Position numbers and translations under genes: made by a program. A stretch of 64,000 nucleotides of DNA from Serilophus lunatus. Lineage: Eukaryota; Chordata; Aves; Passeriformes; Eurylaimidae. The notes under the pieces are model-generated. The model had not been told where the DNA came from, searched no databases, and saw nothing but the letters and a program-made list of their open reading frames with translations. The stretch covers positions 78,447 through 142,446 of the forward strand of contig VXBA01002157.1 of the NCBI GenBank assembly GCA_013399895.1, given 5' to 3'. This document shows positions 13,667 through 23,855 of the stretch, in pieces; position 1 is the first letter of the stretch, and each line of letters begins with the position of its first letter.

Positions 13667-16027
13667 TTCCCTTTTGCCTAATCAACAGCTTGGGGCTCTG
13701 TGACAGCACCTATCTTTGATAAAAGGAGTATTCTGATGAAGGAGAAACTCATCCAACATTTGCATGATCCAGTAAGCTATCAAATGTATTTATTTATGCT
13801 GTGACCACAGTAATCAAGAGGTTTTAAGTGTGGAACCAAGCATCAGCTAAATGCATTTTAAATCTGATTTTTCACTGATTGCAATAAGAAAACTGTTGAC
13901 TAGCTGAACTCTTTAGGGTCCTTACAATTAGAGAAGTAGATACAGAAGACAAATCACTCCACTCCTGACGAAGCAAGTTGTACCTTTCCAAGTAATAATG
14001 GGCCTTTCATCTTACTACTAAGAATTTCATCAAGTGAGAAAAAAACATGAATATAATTCTACTCGCCCACAGATAAACTTCTCTGAAAAATAAGGACATC
14101 TCTTTTCCTTAAACAAATCTGACAGGGCTATAACAAAAAAATATTTGTGCAATAAACATCATTCAGTACAAACATAGGAAAACAACCAGCATGAGTAACT
14201 GGAGTGTCTAATCCCAGCTATTTAGCCACCAAAATGCCTCAAGAGCTGTGATACATTCACTTAAAAGCCAAATATGGCCCACAAATAGATATTAAACATG
14301 AATGAATTTATCAAGAAGCAACAGTATGTTCCCATTAATTGTACAAAAGCTGCAACCAGGTTAATAAAAGATATTTCTATGTGTGTGATCAGAAGAGGCT
14401 TTTGCCGGCATCAATTTAATTTGTTACAAAATCAAGGCAAAAAAAATGAACAATCACATTAGCAGTCAGCAACGTTACAGGAACTCTCAGTGAAAAACTA
14501 ATAGAGTGAACAGAGCCTTAAAACAACTATTTTTTAACACAAACTTGAAAAACCTGCTACTGCAAAGGCAGTCTCAGAGGGTGCTAGGACATCTTTGCTA
14601 AAAAATCTCAGTCAACTCTCAAGGTTCCCTAAGGATGCTACAAGGGAATTCAGGAAGCCAGTTTTATATGCAACGTGCCATCTGGATTGATGTCCAACTA
14701 AACCAACAGGCAAAGTTTAATTTCCAAAAGAACTTTAACCTCTGCTGTGCTTGACCAAATGGAAGGGAAAGAGATGTAAGCTTGTGTGGTCTGTGGCCAA
14801 TGGAGACTTTCTAGCAGAAATGGAAGTCAGATGATGAGCAAGTAACAAGCTGCTCCTAGAGTTTCCCTTTCTTTGAGAGCAGTGGAGTGGCTGGGAGATT
14901 TTCATAACAGCTTGTCTGTAGAATCTGCTAAGAGAAGATGCTATCCAGAAGGCTTGACAGGAGGAAAATAGAAGCAGAGAAATCACAGTTAATGGGATTT
15001 GGTTGCATCCAGAAAACAGCTAGGTTTAGAAAACATTACAAACAGCCCTGTGCTTCACTGCTGCACCAATTCATTGCCGGATGAGAAAATTTACATAGAT
15101 TTAAAGCCCCACAGAAATTTAGATTAATCTTGTAAGAATAAATTCACCTCTCCCCTGAGATGCTCTCTAGGTGAATACATGACAATGAGGAAATTGCCGC
15201 CACCACACCATATTAAGGGAAAGGTGTCAGGCTAAAAATTTTTTTATTTTGAGGTGATTTCTTAAGTCCCATAAATAAACAGTTGCCCCATTCATTTTAC
15301 ATATCAGTTTTCTGAGGGAGAGAAACACTATCCAATCCTGTCAAGAGGATAATGTGAGGTCAAACATAGAGGATTACCTCTCTCTCAGAGCATCTCTCCT
15401 TGGCACAACATAAGGAGGTTGAGCAACCTCAGCAGGAGGTTCTCAGTGCCTCCCTCACCAACTCTGGTGGGAGCCTTCTCCTCATCCTCCAACCTAAATG
15501 AAGAGAGTTAGTTGCTTAAAGCAGCAATGAAAGAAAAATTGCAATAGATTATGTCCTCTACCTGTGCAAACAGATGTCAAGCACAGGACATGATACAACA
15601 TGTGCAAACTCCATATTCATCCTTCCTCAGATCCTAGAGGAGGCAGCGCCACAGTACAGTGTGAAGAGGGAAGAGGCCAGAAGCAGAGAAAATTCTAGTC
15701 TAATCATGAAACAGACAGAATGGAAACGATAGGAGAAGTGAGATAAAAGAATTAGGGGGCTGATTGCATCTGATAGACAACACACTATTAGAAGGAGAGG
15801 AAGTTGAGTGGCTGTGAAAGAGGGGGAAGGAAGAGTAAGGCTGATTTTCCCGATAGACAGGTCATGAACAGTTCCCGAAACCTGCCTAGTCGAGCCGGTT
15901 GTCTGACGTAAAGGTGCAAAGAACAACACACGTGGCATCTCTGAAACAGAAAAAGGAGACGTTGAGGAGCGGGGCACTCTGCAGGGGAATTAAAAATCTA
16001 CAAGTCTTCTAAGTGCCATAAATAGAG

Positions 16028-16049
16028 AGCTATTGAGAAGCTATTGAGC
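16028..16049 (+). repeat. Two-copy 11-base tandem duplication
   Basis: The 11-mer AGCTATTGAGA at 16028-16038 is followed directly by AGCTATTGAGC at 16039-16049, one substitution apart. This looks like a simple slippage duplication. Confidence 0.8.
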
Positions 16050-17409
16050 TTTCAACCAATAACAAATGTGGATAGTTAAAAAAGGAGTTTTGCAGAATTG
16101 TCCACTATGACAAAAATCTTAAAAACTGGCTCTTCAAAAACATCTTTTCTTTTGAAAATCCCACACCCACTGCTGGGAGATTAGCTTTACAAAGTGAGAT
16201 TTTAACTGGAATTGCAGCTTTGAGTAACAACAGGAAATGTTGCTCAGAGTAACAGAAAATGTAGAATAATTAGGTATTTTGGGGAAGAAGGGAAAGAAAG
16301 TTACAATAACTATGCAAACAGAATAAATAACAATGCTCCAGGACCTTCCCAAGGACCTCAGAGCAATCTACAGCAACTCCCTGTTAAAAGCCACTGTGCT
16401 ACAGCCACAGCTTATTGCACCATCTAGGTCCCAAATCTGGCTGCACTTCTCATCTTTATACTTTTATCCCTCTCCTGATCCTCACACCAGACATCAGCTG
16501 AGCAGCAGGGACCCTATTGTGGGTTTGCGCAGTGCAGGACCCCAGCTGGGACTTGGGGTGTTGCCAAGTGCTCCTTCAACATAAGTAACAAGGCGGCCTG
16601 ATAAAGAGACAGAGAAGACAAAAGGTTTCCACCAAGTGAGAAAAACTGGTAAGCACAAGAGGTGAAGGTTCTCTCCACACTGAACGTGCTGTGCTCAGCA
16701 GCACAGCATGGCAGGGCAAGCAGGCTAGGAAAGCCATCTTTCAGATGAAAGTGTAAAAAAGAAGCAAGAGGACAAAAAGGGAATGACAAGGTCAAGTTAG
16801 AGGGAGGCTGGCTCCAGACAAACCCTCCCCTCCCCAGAGAAAAGCACCTCAACAGACATTGCTGTGCAGTCTGCAGAAGACACTACCCAGCAATGGCAAG
16901 GGTCATGCTAAAATAAAATACAAACCCATGTTTACACGCTCCTGCAAGTTCTGTAACTGTAGATGAGAATTTTAGAAACTGCTTTGCATTGGACTTGTTT
17001 TATTGCATGTTTCTCACCATTTCCAGTTCCTGCTCCTGCTCTTGATTTGTAATTGTCGCTGGGACAAAACAGCAATGTTCAGATATTGCCTTGCTACAAA
17101 AACTAGAGTAACTGGGAGTTATATCAACAATACTTAAATGTAGTCTACTTAAAGCTTTGAACGCATCCTGTTAGAACACTGCATAAATTAACCCAACCTA
17201 ATTCTCTAGGATGTAACAAGATCTGAAAAGCTCCAAGTTTCATGTTCTCTCTTACCACCCACTTAAAAAACCCAAACCCAACATGCTGGGGTTAGCTCAG
17301 GTTGCAAACGAAAACAAAATTCACATTCAACTGAATAAATGCAATTTATTCCCTGATGCAATGAAGCTAATGCCAGAATCAGCTCAAAACCAAAACAAGA
17401 AGAGGTTCT

Positions 17410-17720
17410 TTCCCGCCCCCTCCATGCACATCCCCCCTCGTTTTCACTGCTAAGGATGCCCCAGCCCAGTCTACCCGCTCAGGATCCTCCATCCCTCCCC
17501 ACTGTCCGAAACCATCGCTGGATGGAGCGAAGCATGCCCTGCTGCCCCTGGGCTCCCAGTCTCCGCCGACCCGCTTACACTGGTGGCCAGACAAAGCAAA
17601 CTCCGGTTGCATCACGGAGCAAACTCGTTTTCCAGCAACCTCCCAGCCCGGAGTTTACCGCTACTGTTATCCGGTGCTGTCAACAACGCCGCCTTTGTTG
17701 CATGCCCGCGTGCGCCGCTT
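17410..17720. promoter_or_regulatory. Internal CpG-rich element, candidate alternative promoter
   Basis: By hand count there are 21 CpG dinucleotides between about 17415 and 17717, in a setting where CpG is otherwise sparse. Neighbouring lines of sequence have zero to two each. The element is about 300 bases, C-rich on the plus strand, and ends abruptly at an AT-rich run (17735-17775). This is the usual appearance of an unmethylated CpG island or an orphan island in vertebrates, often marking an alternative first exon or enhancer promoter. On the minus strand a 78-residue frame (17379-17615) spans it and a weak GTAAGC donor-like word occurs inside. Neither is enough to call an exon. Direction of any transcript is unknown. 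Confidence 0.55.
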
Positions 17721-17970
17721 GCTTGTTGGTTGGGTTGTTGCTTTTTTATTTTTATTATTAATTATTTATGTTAAGGAGAATTTTTGTTTTAAATAAGTAA
17801 TCTGTTTTCAAGTGATTTCTTCTCCATGCTGGCTCCACCCTGTACTGTAAACGAGACATTACCTTATACAAGAATGAATCTGCTGCATTCCTCTGTCTAG
17901 CTGCCTCGCAGCACATTTCCTACGCTCACAGCAGCCCCAGCAGCACAAGCTCTCCCACCCCTTCCCCCCA

Positions 17971-18019
17971 CCTTTTTCTCTTTTTTCTTTCCCCTTTTTT
18001 TTTTTTCCTTTTCCTTTTC
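17971..18019 (+). repeat. 49-base pure pyrimidine tract
   Basis: Every base from 17971 to 18019 is C or T, with long T blocks separated by short C blocks. The upstream 17951-17970 is nearly as pure. Long homopurine/homopyrimidine tracts can form triplex (H-DNA) structures and are common near vertebrate promoters. On the plus strand it could also serve as a splice-acceptor pyrimidine tract, but no AG with a supported exon follows closely. Confidence 0.85.
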
Positions 18020-18055
18020 ACTGCCTAGCTGTGTTTTTGTGTAAATGATCTCACA

Positions 18056-18062
18056 TGACTCA
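18056..18062. promoter_or_regulatory. AP-1 consensus site
   Basis: TGACTCA is an exact AP-1 (Fos/Jun) site. It lies inside the 17.4-18.9 kb CpG, pyrimidine and G-quadruplex module, which makes it somewhat more interesting than an isolated 7-mer, but it is expected several times by chance in 64 kb. Confidence 0.3.
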
Positions 18063-18199
18063 ACAAATCCATCTGCCTGAAGCAGGCCAAGTTTGGAGCC
18101 TTCCCAGGAGGGAGGAGAAGAATTGCTTTGTGGAAAGGACCTGGAGCTTTGCCCTTTCTCTGGCTCAAATTACCCGCCTGTCAGGCCTGACGGATTTGG

Positions 18200-18209
18200 C
18201 TAAAAATAA
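18200..18209 (+). promoter_or_regulatory. MEF2 consensus site
   Basis: CTAAAAATAA fits the MEF2 consensus YTA(A/T)4TAR exactly. It sits about 140 bases from the AP-1 match within the same module. Binding is not implied by sequence alone. Confidence 0.3.
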
Positions 18210-18363
18210 AAGGAAGCGGGCCGTGAAAAGGAGATGAATGAGCTCAGCAGTTCCTTAGATAACATAGGTCTGGTGTCGCCCAAAGATCCCAGAGCAGGAA
18301 CTTCAGATGCTGGACATCTAAGTGTGGTGCTGCAGCCTCAGTGAACTAGGCTGTTCGAGGACC

Positions 18364-18383
18364 AAAAAAAAAAAAAAAAAAAA
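18364..18383 (+). repeat. 20-base poly(A) run
   Basis: Twenty consecutive A residues, the longest homopolymer in the window. No upstream retrotransposed gene or LINE tail is recognisable, so a simple mononucleotide expansion is the best reading. Confidence 0.85.
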
Positions 18384-18509
18384 GGCACAAAAAAGGGCAA
18401 AACGAATCTTATGCTGTCAGAAATAAATAGATTAAAGACACTTAGAAAAGGAAAATTGCCAACTGTAGGATTTGGACTTGTCAATACGGAGATTTACAGG
18501 GTTCTCAGT

Positions 18510-18542
18510 GGGGAAAGGGGGCGTGGGGGGTGTGGCAGGGGG
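18510..18542 (+). other. G-quadruplex motif, plus strand
   Basis: Four G runs of four, five, six and five bases (18510-18513, 18517-18521, 18525-18530, 18538-18542) are separated by loops of 3, 3 and 7 bases. This satisfies the standard intramolecular G-quadruplex rule without needing mismatches. Confidence 0.75.
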
Positions 18543-18852
18543 CTGTACATGATGTCAACCTCCTGCCCTGACCGGGGAGCCTCAGCATCCTTCCTGCAAA
18601 TGCCTGCCCAGTGCCTGCAGCGGGTATTAAGCACTTAGTTTGGCAATGTAATGACACACTGCAACAATCTGTAATGCGAGGCAGTCAGCAAAGCCCTGGC
18701 TCGAAAAGCTCTTTCTCCTAACCATTAACCATATGTTTGGCTCCACCGCCGCCCAAGCGAGCGGGTGTTCCAGCACACCATCTGGTTTCTATCCACACAA
18801 GCAACTGCAAAGCACAGAGTATTTCCCTCTGGAGCTGTGTCTTCCTCCCTGG

Positions 18853-18876
18853 CCCCCGCTCCCTGCCCGGCCCCCC
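18853..18876 (-). other. G-quadruplex motif, minus strand
   Basis: C runs at 18853-18857, 18861-18863, 18866-18868 and 18871-18876 give four G runs on the minus strand with loops of 3, 2 and 2 bases. Short loops predict a stable structure. It pairs with the plus-strand motif about 310 bases upstream, bracketing the right half of the module. Confidence 0.7.
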
Positions 18877-18899
18877 ACTCCTCCACTCCCTGCCCTCCT

Positions 18900-20773
18900 G
18901 TGTCGCCCCCTTCCAGTGGCAACTTCACTTCCCCATCCCATTGATGCTCAGAGAGCTTGAGACTGCAGCTGCCCTACCAAAGGTTTGGCAGAAGAGAGAG
19001 GATGCTGCGTTGTGCTGCCCTCTGAGAGCTTACACCCCTGCATGCACATACACGCACACACACACAGGGAGGAATTGCATCTCTCTGCACCAATGCTTTG
19101 GGTATCACATTAAAAACTAAGTGTGTTCTTGACTGGTCCAGGAGTCACTGCAATGACCTCATCTCGCTCATGCACATATGTGCACAGGGACTGTTCAATT
19201 TGGATTGTATCAACCCCATGCCGACACTGCAAAAGAACTTCAAGAATGTACCTAACAACAGGAGGACAATTAGCAGTGTTACCTCCTGCTCTCTCCAAGT
19301 AGAGCTTTTTGTGCACATTGGGTGTTGGTCCCCCATCCCACCAAATTAAGAAGACTCTGGAGGGGGGAAAAAAAAGACGAGAAAAAAAAAGAAGAAAAAG
19401 AGGAATGCAATGAGAAAGTACTGAAGAGAAAGGAATGAAAATATTTACTTTTTCTGTGATAACTAAACAAGCTCTTTCTGAAACTATAGAAAAAGCTTTC
19501 AAGTGTTGTATTTTAGTAGGCCTCATACCATATGTTTGCTTTATGATTTTATGAAGTCTAACTACTATTTATGTATTTAAAGCACTTCCATCATTCTGTT
19601 TATTTCTGAAGTACCTGTGGGGCATCAGCAGTAATTTTCCCCTCAGGCTGGTCAATTTAAGATTAATCATGACCTATTGCAAGTAAGTATTCAGGGATGC
19701 ACGTAATACAATATTCAGCAAATCCAACACTTGCTCCTTTAAAGCAAGTTCATACTCTGCAATGAGTCACACATACAGTGTTTATCCAAGTTACCAGTGC
19801 TACAAGGAAAAAAAAAGCCCATTACATTTGCAAATACATAAAAATCACAGCTGTAAGCACCCAACTGCTTACATCAGGACTTGTTTCTAAGACTGGATAT
19901 TGATTTTTTAATAATGTGTCATTATACCAATGTTGATACAGCAACTATCTTCCCGGAGTATGCAGTTTAATACTAAAAGGAAGCTGGCTTTAGGAAATAT
20001 CAAATTCACACCCATTCACATGTTTTTTTAAACATCCTTCTTGGTCATGACTACAGCAATGCAAAGCCACAACTGCTTTTTTTCCCACCTTGCACCTAAT
20101 GAAGAAAATGGACTTGCCAGTTAGAAACAGCTCAATCTAAGGCAACAAGCTTTGCTGATCTGTTTCTTAATGAAATACTGCAGAACCTTTTCAATCGTTG
20201 CTGAAAACCAAGAGACTATGTTGGAAAAGATGCGTGTTTTTCAAACTTCACCCATATGAGAAATCAGTGCACAAAAAAGTACACTATAGGCCTTTATCCT
20301 GGAATCAAATACATGTGGGGAAAACCATATGCTTGTGAAAAGCCTGATGACTTCACTTAGATTGCCTAAGAAGTCTGAGGATAGGATCTGGCCCCAATTA
20401 CAAACGTGGAGTGCAATTAGCACTGTAAACTCCCCGTCTTCATCTTTCAGATCCCTTTAGAGGGGGAAATTATTAAAATGATTAAATACGTGAGATGCAT
20501 TTTAGCTAACAACTTGTACTTTGTACAAAACAGGATGTAAATATGTTAAAATCCATTATGTTCAGATAGTGTGTTGCCAACGTATCAGTAGCATGCTCAA
20601 CATCACACATTAGGTTTCCTACAACCATGCAATGAGAAATTGTCTTCATTCACATACAGAATGCAACCAGCAGTAGTTCTCTAAAACAGCAAAGGTCTAG
20701 GGCTGGGTCTTTTAGCAGATAATGATCTGCTCTGATCCAGAAATCCTTTAAAAGGAGGAATTCAAAGGAAATA
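18900..20773. other. Noncoding DNA with simple repeats
   Basis: The stretch holds a short (CA)6 run at 19055-19066 and a purine-rich tract at 19359-19405 broken only by one C at 19378. The 138-residue minus frame at 19110-19526 crosses the purine tract, which explains its F/L/S-rich middle. I do not regard it as a gene. The rest shows nothing recognisable. Confidence 0.65.
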
Positions 20774-20860
20774 TTCATAGATTCAGAGTTCTGCAGTCTG
20801 AAGGGACAGCTAATCATTTGACCTTCTTCCATAAAACAGGCATGGAGCTTCCCCGCCTAC
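20774..20860 (-). repeat. Old CR1-like LINE 3' fragment
   Basis: The run of words TTCATAGATTCAGAG, TCTGAAGGGACAGCTAATCATTTGACC and CATAAAACAGGCATGGAGCTTC parallels the 3' end of an older sauropsid CR1-type LINE, whose complement begins TTCATAGATTC, then a GAAGGGACC block, then a TCTGACCTCCTGTATAACACAGGCCATAGAACTTC-like block. It is diverged and no tail repeat is intact. Orientation is minus because the 3' edge is on the left. A chance match is unlikely but the family assignment is uncertain. Confidence 0.5.
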
Positions 20861-23611
20861 ATTGATGCAGCTGTAAGAGGCATCAATGAGAGAATCTCCT
20901 AGAGTTAAAAACAAACCCATTAAAAAACCCCACAAACAACCCAGCCTCAGATTCAGCAGCCTGACACAAAGAAGGAAGCTACTGCAGCCCTAGGAACATT
21001 CTCCTATTCAGCAACCACTAGTGCTGTGTGAACACCTGCACCCTCTCACCTGGTCTGAATGAATTTACAGCCAGGCACTGCGTCTTGTTACACCTTGTCA
21101 CCTTCCTCTACTCTTCAGCTCTTGACAAAGGGCCACTGGCAGCCTGAAATCCCAACCATGGTTCAAAGCATCATAAAAAGCAGTATCACACATTATTACC
21201 TGAATCCACCGAGTCCTCCTGTCAACAACGATGTTTATGCAATCACATTTTTCTGTTTTTAAAAACTTCTCTCTTGCCTCATTGCTCTGTGTGAAAAACA
21301 ACACAAAGAGAAAATCGATTAACTGCACTCAATTATCTATTACTTGCATTACAACAATTTCCCACCAGATTTTTAGTTGTTTTCTGCTTCATCTCATAAA
21401 GACATTAAAGAAGAAGTCATCCTTTCCCCAAAATCACTCATTGACCAAACAGAAGCCACAGAGAGGTGGACGGGGTACTTGTAGCTGCACAGGAGAAATG
21501 TGGCTCTCCTGCACCCATATGGTCTGCCCTCTTCCCAGGGCATCCTGCCTGATAGCACTCGAGCCATGCCAAGCAGATGCCAGTAAAAGCAGAAATACCA
21601 GGGGAGAGAAAGCTACTTGAGTTTTGTTCAGTTTCAACAGTAAATATATGTCACTACTAACCACAGCAGTGATGTAAAAATAATACTTGCAAAACTGCAT
21701 TGACAGTAGATTATTTAATCATAAAGTTTCTCCAAACTTTGCATCTACGTTATCTAAGTAGTGACTCCACTTAAAATTCTCAAAAGGGTCTTTTAGTGTC
21801 TGTATTTACTCCTCGGTTCACATATTAGTAGCTTTAAGCTTTAGTGTTAAATTCTCTTGCTGATCCAGCAATGAACCAAAATGTAAATTTCATAGAAGAC
21901 ATTTCTACATTCAAATAAGGAAGAAAGAAAGCCCATATGGTAGAAACCCAACTGAAGGTACAGCCTCAAGCACTTCCTCCCTCCCACCTCCCCACCCTCT
22001 CTGAATGGCCAGAAGACACATCTAAGCAAAGAAAACTGAAATTTCAGTACTGGTAATGCCATTAAGTGTCATTATTTTGTTGCTTTCTCTGAAGGCAAAC
22101 AAAACAAACCCTTCACTTAAGGAGATGCAGCTCCTGTACCATTTGTACACGATCCCTTACCTACCTCCACAAGAGCATATAAAATTAAGCCCAGACACAC
22201 AGCATGTGGCGGAGGATACAGCTGCGATACCCTTCCCGCATTTCAGGGCTTGGGCATTTGGCATACTCTGTCCATTGTCAACATGGATGCCTGCCAACAA
22301 GTTCAGTTGCAAGATTTTGGTCGCAGTGACCTGATTGAGCCATTCCTGAAAAAAAATGCTCTAAAGACCAAATTCTGGCAACCTCCAAAAGAGATTTTTA
22401 AACCTGCACTCAGCCAGATGCCACACTAACCAAAGAGTATGGTCTAGTCCAGGGCTGAAAAGGGAAGTGACCTCTGCCTCTGGCTGTGAACCTGAGTAGG
22501 GCCACTTCCCAAGTTAAGACAGGGACCAGCTCTCTCTCCTGCTCCAGGTGACCTCTCTATAGCAGCCTGGTGCCATCCTATGCTCAGCACAGAACAGCCA
22601 AGAGCTGGGCCAGGAGGCAGCAGGTTAAAACACATCCAAACAAGTAATTTCACTAACGGGAACAGAAAACTAGAGGTAGGATGGGGGGGAGAGTGAGAAC
22701 CTGGTAGGCACAGAGGGCTGGATGGCGGCTCTGCAGCTGCAGCACTGCAAACGAACGACTTTCAAGTCTCCATGACACCAGCAGACACTGTTTGCCATTA
22801 GTTTGCTTCCTGTAAAAATCTCTGCTGAGAACACAGATAAGTTCAAGCACTCATCTCTCAAAAGGGAGGGAAATGTGGCCGGTGAGTACTGTCTGCTGTG
22901 GCTGCCTTCACTCTTGGTATGCTGGATGTACCTGAGCCATGCATCAGGGCTGGGAGCTAAAAGCGCGTGACAGCTCTAGCAGCTGTTGGCAGCAAGGATG
23001 GCAGTCACCCTGACACTCCCTGCCGCCCTCTCAGCACCCAGGCAGATGACCTGTGCCTTGGAGAGATGCCACACAGCTCTCACGCAGCAGTGTGCCAGTC
23101 ATTTAAACCCAGCATCTCTCAAGTGGCCAATAACAAGTTCCTAACCAACCTGAAACCCTGGCTTCTCTCAACTAAAAGTAATGAACAGTCACAGCAGAAG
23201 GGAACTGCATTTCCAGTACATGAAATACTACATAGCACAGAGACATGTCAGCAGCAAGGCTGTAAGATCCTCAGGATCCTTTGTGCTCTCTTCCTGTAAA
23301 GAAGTTGTGGCGTTTCCCAAATTATTTGTCAAACCCTCAAGCCTGTCACTGGTAACCAGAGTAAAATCATGAGGAAATGACAAAATACTTCAGCAGGATT
23401 TGAATGGTGTGCCATAAATAAAAATTTGGGCCAAACATGGGACAGCAGTAAAAAACCAAGATGCTGAGTAGGGAGTTTGCCCAGGGCTTGCAGCTACAGC
23501 TGTACCCTTGGCACTAGGCAGGGGACTTGCATAAAGAGTGTGATTACATACTCGAAAACTGTCCATGTCTGCACAGATCCATTTTACATGAGTCACATTC
23601 TGAACTTAGTT
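20861..23611. other. Unique noncoding DNA, no gene seen
   Basis: An A/C-only tract lies at 20907-20944. No exon, RNA gene or transposon is recognisable. Several short frames overlap on both strands around 21098-21700 and are treated as chance. Confidence 0.65.
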
Positions 23612-23660
23612 ATAGAATCACAGAATGGTTTGGGTTGGAAGGGACCTTAAAGATCTTCTA
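23612..23660 (-). repeat. CR1 LINE, 3'-end stub
   Basis: About 49 bases match the complement of the CR1 3' terminus: an AGAATCACAGAATGG edge followed by TTTGGGTTGGAAGGGACC and AAAGATC. The match stops abruptly, so this is an extreme 5'-truncated copy. It is closer to consensus than the older fragment at 20.8 kb. Confidence 0.9.
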
Positions 23661-23810
23661 TAATGTTGCAATGGATTTGCGTATGAAAATAAAATTAACA
23701 GCAAATAGCTGAAACCATCTTAGATACTATGCTACCTTACCCATTCATAGTATATAAGGGAGCACAGGTCTACAGTCAATCAAATCCACAACACAGGAAG
23801 ACAGACCTTA

Positions 23811-23855
23811 AAGGTAAATAATTCAGGACTTGAATTCTTTAAGGTAAATAATTCA
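23811..23855 (+). repeat. Tandem duplication with 30-base period
   Basis: The 15-mer AAGGTAAATAATTCA occurs exactly at 23811-23825 and again at 23841-23855. The flanking bases (CTTA versus CTTT before, GGACT versus AGGCT after) are similar, suggesting a two-copy tandem duplication of about 30 bases that has since diverged. Confidence 0.8.

Larger units (their letters stand above)
9457..17409. other. Unique noncoding DNA, no gene seen
   Basis: No supportable gene lies here. A G/T-rich tract at about 12112-12157 is the only clear opposite-polarity counterpart of the A/C tracts. AT-rich segments with homeodomain-like TAAT words (for example around 10120-10270) resemble many noncoding vertebrate stretches, but conservation cannot be judged from one sequence. 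Frames such as those at 12368-12718 and 15627-15977 show no domain. Confidence 0.65.

Noticed and set aside
15409..15434. Short inverted repeat GAGGTT / AACCTC
   Set aside because: Six-base arms with a four-base loop are expected often by chance and nothing around it suggests a structured RNA.
19110..19526. 138-residue minus-strand frame
   Set aside because: Its hydrophobic F/L/S-rich middle is the complement of a purine tract, so the membrane-like look is an artefact of low complexity.
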